A stretch of 32,301 bases of DNA from an uncultured bacterium (GTDB lineage: Bacteria > Bacillota_I > Bacilli_A > RF39 > UBA660). The position numbers and the translations under genes were made by a program. Each line of letters starts with the position of its first letter. The first letter of the stretch is position 1. The stretch is from positions 1 to 32,301 of the forward strand of contig CANSHI010000014.1 in assembly GCA_947646655.1 (NCBI GenBank). The letters run 5' to 3'. This document shows, piece by piece, positions 15,828-23,418 of this stretch. The notes beneath the pieces are model-generated. The model was not told the DNA's origin and made no database searches. It saw only the letters and a program-made list of their open reading frames with translations.

Positions 15828-16790
15828 ATGAACAATAAAAGTAAAAATATTTTAATAATTATTCTTTGCGTTTTATTAGTATGTTCTGTAGGTATTATTG
15901 GTTATTTAATTTATAATAAGAATAATACTTTAATAGAGATATCAGGTAAAGTTGTTGGTATTGGTAATAATTATGCAATAATAAATAATAAAGAAGAAAA
16001 TTTTATTATCACGAATTTCGAGGGAAATTATAATTTGGGTGATGAATTGAAACTTAAGTTTAAAGAGAAAAGTATGAATAAGAACAGCGAGCCTAAATCT
16101 ATAGTGCTTAATAGAGATGATGAAGTAGAAATAATTAGTAAAGCAGAAGATTTAAAAATTAATGAAGATGATCGGGAAAGTTTAGAGAGTTCTAAAGAAG
16201 AAAGTCAGACTTCTGTAAATAATCCGAGTGTTAAGCCTAGTGGGGATAATTCATCTCAAAATAAAGATAATAAACCTCCTAGTAATAATGGAGAGACTAA
16301 TAACCAACAAGAAAGTGCAGATACTGTAGTACTAAAATATTTTAACGACATAGATGCCGATTTTAAAGCTTCTGAAGTGAAAGAAAGTGTAAAAAATGGG
16401 TTTGTTACAGTCGTAGACTTCTTGTTTTATGGTGGGGCTATAAAGGGACATACTTTTTCCGAGTTGACTGAAAAAGCAAAGTTAAAAGTACTAAGTATGG
16501 CATTATATTTTGATAGTAAAATCGAGAAATATTTTCCAGGCTATAAGGAGAGTATAAGTTCTACCACGAGTAAAATATATACGAATGTGAAGGCAAGTAT
16601 TGTTAAAAATTACTTGAATTTAACCGCAAAGATTTGTAGTGAAAATAAAGAACTTTGTGAAGTAGCTAAAAATGATTTTAGTTCTATGAAGAAAAGTTTT
16701 GGACTAACATGGTCTCTTATAAAGGAAATTGCAGGCGATGGAGTAAGTAGTTTAAAAGCATGGTATGAGATTTATAGTGGGAAAAACTAA
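15828..16790 (+). CDS. Unknown single-pass membrane protein with extracellular domain
   Basis: A 320-residue protein not recognised as a known family. Residues 9-28 (ILIIILCVLLVCSVGIIGYL) form one membrane helix after a short positive N-terminus, so the rest is probably outside the cell. Residues 35-85 look beta-rich (ISGKVVGIGNNYAIINN, then GDELKLKFKEKS), like a small OB-type domain. Residues 110-165 are a Ser/Asn/Pro/Lys/Glu linker of low complexity. The last ~150 residues are predicted helical with two close cysteines (KICSENKELCE). It has its own promoter; GAAGAGG precedes the ATG. It sits between a wall-polymer gene and the protein-export gene secG. Confidence 0.85.
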   Translation: MNNKSKNILIIILCVLLVCSVGIIGYLIYNKNNTLIEISGKVVGIGNNYAIINNKEENFIITNFEGNYNLGDELKLKFKEKSMNKNSEPKSIVLNRDDEVEIISKAEDLKINEDDRESLESSKEESQTSVNNPSVKPSGDNSSQNKDNKPPSNNGETNNQQESADTVVLKYFNDIDADFKASEVKESVKNGFVTVVDFLFYGGAIKGHTFSELTEKAKLKVLSMALYFDSKIEKYFPGYKESISSTTSKIYTNVKASIVKNYLNLTAKICSENKELCEVAKNDFSSMKKSFGLTWSLIKEIAGDGVSSLKAWYEIYSGKN

Positions 16791-16802
16791 GTAATATAGA
16801 AC

Positions 16803-16830
16803 TTGACTTTAAGAATAAATTGTGTATAAT
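16803..16830 (+). promoter_or_regulatory. Promoter of the gene at 16860
   Basis: TTGACT at 16803-16808, a 16-bp spacer, and TATAAT at 16825-16830. The predicted start at about 16837 makes the ATG at 16839 nearly leaderless and supports ATG 16860. Confidence 0.7.
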
Positions 16831-16859
16831 AGTCTTTAATGAAAAGGCGGGGCTTTTGG

Positions 16860-17834
16860 ATGGATACTATACTGGATATATATAGAAATTTAGATGTGGT
16901 TAGTTCTTTATTAAATATAAATACTCCACATTTTAAACATTTGATCAGAATGTATGAAATGGATTTAAATATTGAACATTTAAATGCTATTTTTAACATT
17001 ATTGAATGTAAGTTAGATAAATTTGATTTTTTAAAAGGTTGTTCTGAATTAGAGGGTTATAATAGTAAGTTTAGGGCTGGACAAATGGAGTCAAGGTTTG
17101 AATTTAACGAATATTTAAGAATTTTAATAAGAAAGTTGAAGGAAGGAATAAAATTTACATTTGACGTTTCTTTGTTGGAGCAATTGTGTGAATGGCCTAT
17201 TTTGAATAGCTTTTTGGAAAAGCTGTCGGATAACCTTACAGTTATGGAATTTAAAAGAATAGTTAATGAGATTCATCGAATTATATGTTTATATTCGATG
17301 AAATATGACTGTAAAAAAATATTTTCTTTAAATACTATTGCTGAAGAAGTGCATCTCAGTCTATATAAAGTCAATATCGATTCAGTAAACGAAAAGTTAA
17401 AACAATTTTGTTTCGTTGCAGCTGAAGTATTACATGAATGTGAAGTAAGTTATGTTAAAAGATTGGGTCCTAATTCCCAGACTATTTTGACATTGCCTCA
17501 ATTGGATATATATAAGCAAATATATGGAATTAAAAATAAAACTACTTTATCTAATGAACAATTAGAATTATTGGAAACAGTAGAGAGTGACAGGAAGAGG
17601 AATTTAAGAGTTGGTATAACTTGTTCAATTTTGGGATTACTACTTGTGTTAGAAGCATTTTTATTACCTTATATTGATCCTTCTAATACTGAAAATAATA
17701 AAAAAGACGAAATGAATCCGATCGATGGAAATTCAAATGTAAGTCAAATTGATGAATCCTTTGAGACTGCTCAAAAAGTAGCGGACGGTCTGTTAGAAGT
17801 GGAAAGAGTTAAAAGAATTAGTTTACATAAATAG
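16860..17834 (+). CDS. Unknown protein with one C-terminal membrane helix
   Basis: 324 residues if started at ATG 16860, which has AAGGCGGGG upstream. The in-frame ATG at 16839 lies at the transcription start and has no ribosome site. Residues 1-240 are helical and soluble-looking with scattered cysteines; no catalytic motif is recognised. A single hydrophobic helix (VGITCSILGLLLVLEAFLL, about residues 251-270) follows, then an acidic/Asn-rich tail of about 50 residues. The topology is therefore a large cytosolic domain with a short outside tail, or the reverse. It precedes secG but has its own promoter. Function unknown. Confidence 0.8.
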   Translation: MDTILDIYRNLDVVSSLLNINTPHFKHLIRMYEMDLNIEHLNAIFNIIECKLDKFDFLKGCSELEGYNSKFRAGQMESRFEFNEYLRILIRKLKEGIKFTFDVSLLEQLCEWPILNSFLEKLSDNLTVMEFKRIVNEIHRIICLYSMKYDCKKIFSLNTIAEEVHLSLYKVNIDSVNEKLKQFCFVAAEVLHECEVSYVKRLGPNSQTILTLPQLDIYKQIYGIKNKTTLSNEQLELLETVESDRKRNLRVGITCSILGLLLVLEAFLLPYIDPSNTENNKKDEMNPIDGNSNVSQIDESFETAQKVADGLLEVERVKRISLHK

Positions 17835-17837
17835 AAG

Positions 17838-17866
17838 TTGATATGAAACTAAATTTATGATAAAAT
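17838..17866 (+). promoter_or_regulatory. Promoter of secG
   Basis: TTGATA at 17838-17843, a 17-bp spacer, and TAAAAT at 17861-17866 with an extended TGA. Confidence 0.7.
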
Positions 17867-17889
17867 AATAGCGAAATTAGGTGATATAA

Positions 17890-18108
17890 ATGGAAATGGC
17901 ATTATTAATATTATCAATTATACTTATTGCATTAGTTTTACTACAAGGTAATAAGGCAAGTGATGCCGGTCAAATTATGACTGGAGGAAATACTGAGTTG
18001 TTTCAAGTGCAAAAAGAAAGAGGAGTTGAATTGTTTATAAGTAGACTTACTTTCGTAGTTGGAGCAGCTTTCATGGTAATAGCATTTTTAATAATGTTTA
18101 TGGCTTAA
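17890..18108 (+). CDS. secG: Preprotein translocase subunit SecG
   Basis: A 72-residue inner-membrane accessory subunit of SecYEG. There are two hydrophobic helices (LLILSIILIALVLLQ and LTFVVGAAFMVIAFLIMF) separated by the conserved loop with LLQGNKASDAGQIMTGG. Length is typical. AGGTGAT provides the ribosome site; the ATG at 17896 is an alternative start. Its place ahead of rnr-smpB-ssrA is a conserved Firmicutes order. A terminator separates it from rnr. Confidence 0.95.
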   Translation: MEMALLILSIILIALVLLQGNKASDAGQIMTGGNTELFQVQKERGVELFISRLTFVVGAAFMVIAFLIMFMA

Positions 18109-18127
18109 GTAAGAGATACTTTTGTCG

Positions 18128-18156
18128 ATACTCTTTTTTAAAAAGAGTATTTTTTC
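18128..18156 (+). terminator. Terminator after secG
   Basis: ATACTCTTT (18128-18136) pairs with AAAGAGTAT (18142-18150), followed by TTTTTCTTTT. Confidence 0.85.
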
Positions 18157-18167
18157 TTTTGGTTTTA

Positions 18168-18176
18168 TGTTATAAT
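18168..18176 (+). promoter_or_regulatory. Extended -10 promoter of rnr
   Basis: TGTTATAAT at 18168-18176 lies 36 bases before the start codon. The -35 region is poor. Confidence 0.5.
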
Positions 18177-18211
18177 TGGGTTATCAAAGATAATGAGAAA
18201 GTGTGATACGA

Positions 18212-20338
18212 ATGAAAGACAAAGTATTGGAGACATTAAAAAAGCAAAATAATGCTGTTACTTGTGAAGAATTATGTAGTTTGATAGATAATGGTAATAT
18301 TCAAGTTAAAGAGATCGAAGAAGTACAAGAGATACTTAATAAAATGGTACAAAAAAGTGAAATATACTATACAAATAAAGGGAAGTACATTTTATTTGAG
18401 AATTGTAAAGATTTAGAAATAGGCGAGATTTCAGTTCATCCAAAAGGATTCGGTTTTTTACTTTTGCCTGGAGAGGATGTACATATCGAGAGAGGCATGT
18501 TAAATGGCGCTGTCGATGGTGATAAGGTTATCGTCGAGGTAGTATCACGTCATGAAGGACTGGAAGGACGAGTTATACGTGTTGTTGAGCGTAATTTAAA
18601 CAATCTAGTTGGAGAAGTTAAATTTGTTCATGGAAAAGCTTTCGTAACTTTAGAAGATAAACGAAATTTGATTATAGAGTTAGAGCCTAGCAGTTTAAAA
18701 AATTGTGTCGAAGGAACGATCGTTCTTGCTGGAATTGTACGAGAAGTCAAAAAAAATCACTATTTAGCACGTGTAAATGAAGTGATAGGACATAAAGATG
18801 ATGCAGGAGTAGATATTTTAACAATAGCTTATAAGCATGAAATATATCCTGAATTTAGTAAAAAGACAGAGAAAGAAATTGAGAATATTCCGAATGAAGT
18901 TTCAAAAGAAGAGCTTGTTAACCGTCGAGATTTAACTGATAAAGTAATTTTTACGATAGACGGTGCGGATACAAAAGATATCGATGATGCGATCAGTTTA
19001 GAGATGAAGGGAAGTAATTTCTTATTAGGTGTCCATATAGCCGATGTAAGTCATTATGTAAAACCTGGTACTGCTTTAAATGAAGATGCAATGAATAGAG
19101 GAACGAGTTCGTATTTGGCTGATACGGTTATTCCTATGATACCTCATAAACTTTCTAATGGAATTTGTTCATTAAATGAAGGTGTTATCAGATTAGCGGA
19201 ATCTTGTGTAATGGAGATCACTCCTAAGGGAGAGGTTGTCGATTTCGAAATCTTTGAGAGTTTTATTAAGTCTGCTAAAAAAATGACTTACAGTGCTGTC
19301 AATGAAGTTATTATGAGAGATAACATACCTGAAGGTTATGAAAAATATGCAGATACTTTAAAGAAAATGAATGAACTTGCACATATTTTAAGAAATTATA
19401 AAACTAGAAAAGGTTCTTTAGATTTCGAATTAGACGAAGTAAAAATCATTTGTGATGAGTTCGGTCGTTGTTGTGATGTACAAAGAAGAGTACGCGAAGA
19501 TGGCGAGAAAATGATAGAACAGTTTATGATAATGGCAAATGAGACTGTAGCAACTTGTATATATAATATGGATTTACCTTTCATTTATCGTGTACATGAT
19601 ATACCTAGCAATGAGAAGATTGAAGACTTTATGAAGTTTGTATCAGTTCTCGGTTATCAGGTTAAAGCTAAGCTTAAAGATATTGCACCTAAAACCATGC
19701 AAGATATATTAGAACAGTTAAAGGATAAAAAAGAGTTCGAAACTTTGTCAGCTAATTTGCTTAGAAGTATGAGAAAAGCTAAATATCAAAGGCAAAATAT
19801 AGGTCATTTCGGGTTAGCAAGTGAATGTTATACACATTTTACAAGTCCAATTAGACGTTATCCTGATTTGCTGGTACATAGATTGCTTCGAAAATACTTA
19901 TTTGATCACGATTTAAAAGACGATATGGATAAGCTCATGATGAAAATTGATGCTATCGCAGAACTTTCTAGTAGTCGTGAATTAGCGGCAGTGGAAGCGG
20001 AACGAGAAGTCGATGATATGAAAATGGCAGAATATATGGAGGGACATATCGGTGAAGTCTATGAAGGTAAAATATCAGGCCTTACAAATTTTGGTATGTT
20101 TGTGGAGCTCGAGAATATGGTCGAGGGACTTATAAAAATAAGCAATATTGGAACGGACTTTTATGTTTATAACAGCGATGTAATGGCTATCGTGGGTGAT
20201 GCGAGTAAAGAAATGTTTAGATTAGGCGATGCAGTTAAGGTAAAAGTTATCGGGGCAAGTAAGGCTAGTAAGCAGATCGATTTTGCTCTAGTTAGGGGTG
20301 ATGGAAATGGAAATTCAAAACAGAAAAGCAAGGTATAA
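18212..20338 (+). CDS. rnr: Ribonuclease R
   Basis: Processive 3'-to-5' exoribonuclease that degrades structured RNA and also the non-stop mRNAs released by tmRNA. I choose ATG 18212 over the GTG at 18203 because GTGAT lies just upstream and the N-terminus MKDKVLETLKK is typical; the difference is 3 codons. Domains in order: N-terminal winged helix (1-75), cold-shock OB domains (about 75-215), RNB catalytic domain with DGADTKDIDDAISLE near residue 250 (metal-binding aspartates intact) and HFTSPIRRYPDLLVHR near 545, and an S1 domain (about 610-690). The basic tail after S1 is short. smpB starts inside its 3' end. Confidence 0.97.
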   Translation: MKDKVLETLKKQNNAVTCEELCSLIDNGNIQVKEIEEVQEILNKMVQKSEIYYTNKGKYILFENCKDLEIGEISVHPKGFGFLLLPGEDVHIERGMLNGAVDGDKVIVEVVSRHEGLEGRVIRVVERNLNNLVGEVKFVHGKAFVTLEDKRNLIIELEPSSLKNCVEGTIVLAGIVREVKKNHYLARVNEVIGHKDDAGVDILTIAYKHEIYPEFSKKTEKEIENIPNEVSKEELVNRRDLTDKVIFTIDGADTKDIDDAISLEMKGSNFLLGVHIADVSHYVKPGTALNEDAMNRGTSSYLADTVIPMIPHKLSNGICSLNEGVIRLAESCVMEITPKGEVVDFEIFESFIKSAKKMTYSAVNEVIMRDNIPEGYEKYADTLKKMNELAHILRNYKTRKGSLDFELDEVKIICDEFGRCCDVQRRVREDGEKMIEQFMIMANETVATCIYNMDLPFIYRVHDIPSNEKIEDFMKFVSVLGYQVKAKLKDIAPKTMQDILEQLKDKKEFETLSANLLRSMRKAKYQRQNIGHFGLASECYTHFTSPIRRYPDLLVHRLLRKYLFDHDLKDDMDKLMMKIDAIAELSSSRELAAVEAEREVDDMKMAEYMEGHIGEVYEGKISGLTNFGMFVELENMVEGLIKISNIGTDFYVYNSDVMAIVGDASKEMFRLGDAVKVKVIGASKASKQIDFALVRGDGNGNSKQKSKV

Positions 20339-20738
20339 TTATTTTATTGAAAAAACTTTTGAAGCTGGGTTAGTTCTTACTGGTACTGAAATTAAGTCTA
20401 TTCGTAAGGGCAGTGCCAATTTTAACGATGCTTATGTTACTATTAAAAATGGTGAGGCATATATAATAAATATGTATATAGCCAAGTATGAAGAAGGAAA
20501 TAGGTTTAATCATGAAGAGCGAAGAACTAGAAAGTTATTACTGCATAAATCGGAAATAAAAAAAATTTATAATGAATTAAAGGTTAGTGGATATACGTTA
20601 GTGCCTGTAAAACTTTATTTTAAAGGCAATTATGCTAAAGTTTTGATCGGGCTTGCTCGCGGTAAAAAGTTATATGATAAAAGAGAAACTATTAAGCAAA
20701 GAGATATAGAAAGAGAAAATAGAAAAAATGCATTTTAA
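20307..20738 (+). CDS. smpB: SsrA-binding protein SmpB
   Basis: Binds the tRNA-like part of tmRNA and delivers it to stalled ribosomes. The product is 143 residues from ATG 20307, placed by AGGGGTG at 20294-20300; the GTG at 20298 overlaps that site. NRKARYNYFIEKTFEAGLVLTGTEIKSIR at the start (given here as family landmarks NRKAR, YFIE, AGLVLTGTEIKS), NIAKYE-like HEERRTRKLLLHKSEI, and the basic tail GKKLYDKRETIKQRDIERE are all present. It overlaps rnr by 32 bases, so the two are co-translated. tmRNA, its partner, lies 0.9 kb downstream. Confidence 0.97.
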   Translation: MEIQNRKARYNYFIEKTFEAGLVLTGTEIKSIRKGSANFNDAYVTIKNGEAYIINMYIAKYEEGNRFNHEERRTRKLLLHKSEIKKIYNELKVSGYTLVPVKLYFKGNYAKVLIGLARGKKLYDKRETIKQRDIERENRKNAF

Positions 20739-20752
20739 TTAGTGCATTTTTT
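20723..20752. terminator. Bidirectional terminator overlapping both stop codons
   Basis: AAAAAATGCA (20723-20732) pairs with TGCATTTTTT (20743-20752). Both the smpB stop and the stop of the converging gene lie inside the hairpin. Confidence 0.85.
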
Positions 20753-21572
20753 TTGAACTGTTGATTTCCATACTCTTATGTAAAGCGAGTAGTAAAGCTG
20801 GTGAATATTCTGTGTTGTGCAAATCTTGTCTGATTTCACTTCTTATTTGAGATATTTCGTCATCTATATCTTTTATATCTGTCATAGATACAATCGTTAA
20901 GCCATTGTATAGTTTATGAAAAGTATCAAGTGTATAAACTGCTTTATTAGCAATATCAACAATATTTCCTTTTTCATCTTGTAAGACTGTATGATAACAA
21001 GTCCCTACAAATTCTGCTTGAACTAATACCGTAATAAGAGTACCCTTTCTTAATTTCTTTAATATATCAAGTGAACAGTTATGACAATTTTGAGTTGTAT
21101 CATTCTCGAATAAATAATCTAGTATTTCCTCGTTATCTTTAAAATATTCTTGAGCGTGAATAAATTCAAATGTTCCAAGTTTGCTTTCTATAACGATTAA
21201 TCCATTATTGAATAATACTTTATCTACAAATGGTGACTGAGTTAAAATTTCAAAAAGTACTTCTAGGGATAAAGGATCATTATTACCTATTAGAGCCATA
21301 TAGGTACAGATTTCATTAAGTGAGTTATAGCCAAATTTTTCTAAAAGTTCAAAGAAAATGTTAATATATTGTGGACACTCACAAAAAATATAATCATACA
21401 CATTACCAAATAGTTCTTCGGAAGTTAGATTTTCTTCTGTAAATAATAAATTTCTGCTATCTTCGTCGAGATGCTTTTTAAGAGATTGTAAAAAATTATT
21501 GAAGTAAGCCTCAGACATTTTAAAAAATTGTGTTTCATTATCAAAAAGTATTTTTTCGTAATCATCAATCAT
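20739..21572 (-). CDS. Unknown protein with papain/transglutaminase-like Cys-His-Asp pattern
   Basis: 277 residues from ATG 21572, which has AGAGAGGTG upstream. The longer frame from 21623 would start inside the promoter and is rejected. Residues 1-140 are helical and acidic. Residues 150-215 contain CHNCSLDILKKLRKGTLIT, then GTCYHTVLQDEKGNIVDIAN. The order Cys(-His)...Tyr-His...Val-Asp with short strands between resembles the catalytic triad segment of papain-like or transglutaminase-like cysteine enzymes; this is a weak, recall-based assignment. The gene is inserted in reverse between smpB and ssrA, which are neighbours in many Firmicutes, and has a consensus promoter of its own. Confidence 0.75.
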   Translation of the reverse strand: MIDDYEKILFDNETQFFKMSEAYFNNFLQSLKKHLDEDSRNLLFTEENLTSEELFGNVYDYIFCECPQYINIFFELLEKFGYNSLNEICTYMALIGNNDPLSLEVLFEILTQSPFVDKVLFNNGLIVIESKLGTFEFIHAQEYFKDNEEILDYLFENDTTQNCHNCSLDILKKLRKGTLITVLVQAEFVGTCYHTVLQDEKGNIVDIANKAVYTLDTFHKLYNGLTIVSMTDIKDIDDEISQIRSEIRQDLHNTEYSPALLLALHKSMEINSSKKMH

Positions 21573-21593
21573 AATTACACCTCTCTTGCTAAA

Positions 21594-21623
21594 ATTATAA
21601 TTAGTAGGTAGAGCAGTTGTCAA
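21594..21623 (-). promoter_or_regulatory. Consensus promoter of the inverted gene
   Basis: On the minus strand TTGACA (21623 to 21618), an 18-bp spacer and TATAAT (21599 to 21594). Diverges from the ssrA promoter with 7 bp between the two -35 boxes. Confidence 0.8.
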
Positions 21624-21630
21624 GCTTTAT

Positions 21631-21659
21631 TTGCATAATTAGGGGAACTATGCTATAAT
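21631..21659 (+). promoter_or_regulatory. Promoter of ssrA
   Basis: TTGCAT at 21631-21636, a 17-bp spacer, and TATAAT at 21654-21659 with an extended TGC. Confidence 0.8.
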
Positions 21660-21671
21660 TAAGTTACTTAT

Positions 21672-22043
21672 GGGGCCGTATATGGGTTCGACAGAGTATT
21701 ATTTGGCTTAACTGCAAGTAGAAGCTCATCTTTAACGAGCACAATTAAATTAAATGACAAAAAAACTAGCACTTTCGGTGCAAATGCTCTTGCTTTTGCC
21801 TAAGATAGGTTCGTCAAGAGGTTCTTCTTTAAGATTATTCGGGTTTTAAAGTTAGGACTCATATTTACCGAATTATAACTGTGTAAAAGTCTATGTTATG
21901 CAGTCGAATAATTGTTAGACTATATCAGCAAGTGGCATGTTAGAAGCCATTCTTGTCTGATGAATAATTAATTCTAACTAAACTTGTAGATGTTATTCAT
22001 GAATGTACTTTGGACAGCGGTTCAAGTCCGCTCGGTTCCACCA
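21672..22043 (+). ncRNA. ssrA: Transfer-messenger RNA (tmRNA)
   Basis: About 372 nt. The 5' GGGGCCG pairs with the 3' CGGTTCC ahead of ACCA (22040-22043) to form the alanine acceptor arm. GGGTTCGACA follows the 5' end and TTCAAGTCC forms the T loop at the 3' end. The mRNA-like frame ends ...DKKTSTFGANALAFA then TAA (21801-21803). The ALAFA ending, rather than ALAA, is of the hydrophobic type recognised by Clp-type proteases. The exact resume codon is not clear; it is upstream of AAT GAC at about 21752. SmpB and RNase R are encoded just upstream. Confidence 0.97.
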
Positions 22044-22068
22044 AAATTAAAATTAACAATTGTTTTTA

Positions 22069-22097
22069 TGATATAATTTGCACTGTCATTGTGCAAA
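22069..22097 (+). promoter_or_regulatory. Extended -10 box and hairpin downstream of ssrA
   Basis: TGATATAAT (22069-22077) overlaps the first base of a stem TTTGCAC (22077-22083) / GTGCAAA (22091-22097). The right arm (ATTGTGCA, 22088-22095) is also complementary to the left arm of the next hairpin (TGCACAAT, 22120-22127), so two exclusive folds are possible. Confidence 0.4.
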
Positions 22098-22115
22098 ATA
22101 CGATAAAAAAAAGAC

Positions 22116-22155
22116 AAAATGCACAATATTTTTAAAATATTGTGCATTTTTGTTT
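22116..22155. terminator. Strong terminator after ssrA
   Basis: A 15-bp perfect stem (22116-22130 with 22136-22150) containing TGCACAAT/ATTGTGCA, a 5-base loop, and T runs on both strands. Confidence 0.85.
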
Positions 22156-22181
22156 ACTTTTTAATTATCTTATGATATATT
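22153..22181 (+). promoter_or_regulatory. Promoter of the Fic gene
   Basis: TTTACT at 22153-22158, a 17-bp spacer, and TATATT at 22176-22181 with an extended TGA. Confidence 0.55.
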
Positions 22182-22199
22182 TAAGCTGGTGATTTTATT

Positions 22200-23279
22200 A
22201 TGGAACCGATGAAAGTTAACGAATTACCTATAGAATATAAAATCGATAAAGATTTATTAAGATTATTATCGGAAGCTAATGAAAAATATGGAGAATATAA
22301 GTCTTATTTAAAAAATGTTGAATTTGATTCCAAATTTTTTCTTGATTCTATTCTTTTAAGTGAAAGTTTGAAATCGACACAAATAGAAGGTACTCAAATA
22401 TCTCAAGATGAGATGTATTATTTGAAGTATATGCCAAAAACTGATGAAACAAAAGAAATTCAAAATTTAAAGCAAGTTATTGAATATTCTAAAGAATTTC
22501 TAAAGTTAAAATCGGAAATCAATTTATTATTTGTTAATAATATTCATAAAATTTTATTAGATAGTGTTAGAGGTAATGAAAAAGAGCCTGGATATATAAG
22601 GACTATTCAAAATTGGATAGGTCCTAAAGGTTGTTCGATTAATGAAGCAATATTTGTTCCTCCAATCCCAGAAGAAGTGCCCTTATTATTAGATAATCTT
22701 TTTAAGTATATGAATGATGAATTTATAGATCCTTTATTTATAAATTTGGCCATTTCGCATTCACAATTTGAAACTATTCATGCTTATAGAGATGGAAATG
22801 GTAGGCTAGGTAGAGCTTTAATTCCTATCCAGTTAGCAAAATTAACTGATGATGACCCCATTTTATTTCTGTCTGAAGTTATTGAATTGTATAAACCAAG
22901 TTATCATAAATTTTTAAATGAAAGTAGAAAAGGAAATATGCTTGGATTTATTAAGTTTTTTTTGCAGTGTATTATTGAACAGTGTAATAATTATATTGCT
23001 AAGATAAATAGAATTAAACAAATTTATAAAACCGATATGGAAAAAATAAAATTATTAAATAGCAATGCGGTATATAGAATGATGCCTGCGATGATGCATC
23101 AAATAGTTTTTACAAAAAAAGAAATAGAAGAAGAAGCAGGTGTATCAAGAAATACAGTTTCAACTTTAATTGATCAATTAGTTGAAATGAAAATATTAGA
23201 AGAAGATTCTACTTATCCTAAACTCGGTTATAAATATAAAGAAATTTATGATGTTTTTGTTGGAAAAGAATTAATATAA
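22200..23279 (+). CDS. Fic family protein with N-terminal inhibitory helix and C-terminal winged helix
   Basis: Fic proteins usually transfer AMP (or a related group) to a hydroxyl on a target protein. The 359-residue product has an N-terminal DUF4172-like region. It also has an STQIEG motif at residues 59-64, matching the S/TxxxE(G/N) inhibitory helix of class II Fic enzymes. The active-site loop is HAYRDGNGRLGR at 194-205, the HxFx(D/E)GNGRxxR motif with Tyr in place of Phe. A C-terminal winged helix-turn-helix (TKKEIEEEAGVSRNTVSTLI) suggests DNA binding or autoregulation. Catalytic His, Asp, Asn and Arg residues are intact. GGTGAT is the ribosome site. No partner antitoxin gene is adjacent; inhibition is built in. 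Low TCGA content compared with core genes suggests an accessory gene. Confidence 0.93.
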   Translation: MEPMKVNELPIEYKIDKDLLRLLSEANEKYGEYKSYLKNVEFDSKFFLDSILLSESLKSTQIEGTQISQDEMYYLKYMPKTDETKEIQNLKQVIEYSKEFLKLKSEINLLFVNNIHKILLDSVRGNEKEPGYIRTIQNWIGPKGCSINEAIFVPPIPEEVPLLLDNLFKYMNDEFIDPLFINLAISHSQFETIHAYRDGNGRLGRALIPIQLAKLTDDDPILFLSEVIELYKPSYHKFLNESRKGNMLGFIKFFLQCIIEQCNNYIAKINRIKQIYKTDMEKIKLLNSNAVYRMMPAMMHQIVFTKKEIEEEAGVSRNTVSTLIDQLVEMKILEEDSTYPKLGYKYKEIYDVFVGKELI

Positions 23280-23294
23280 AATTTTGATAAAATT

Positions 23295-23323
23295 AATATA
23301 GAGTTTGTGTCTATATTTTTTTT
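23295..23323 (+). terminator. Terminator after the Fic gene
   Basis: AATATAGA (23295-23302) pairs with TCTATATT (23310-23317), followed by a T run to 23323. Confidence 0.85.
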
Positions 23324-23418
23324 ATGTAAAGTTGTCAGGCGAAATATGACTTCTCTCGTCGAATTTATTTAATTAAAATATTAAATGTTTTATATTTCTT
23401 TTGGAAAGGAGAAAGAGT

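Noticed and set aside
21573..21623. Longer N-terminus for the gene between smpB and ssrA
   Set aside because: The extra codons fall within the TTGACA-TATAAT promoter and its start region, so they cannot be in the mRNA.
23337..23364. SigH-type promoter upstream of the sigF-like gene
   Set aside because: CGAAT with a 14-bp spacer from an AGGCGAAAT-like box is suggestive, but the -35 half matches the consensus at too few positions to report as a feature.
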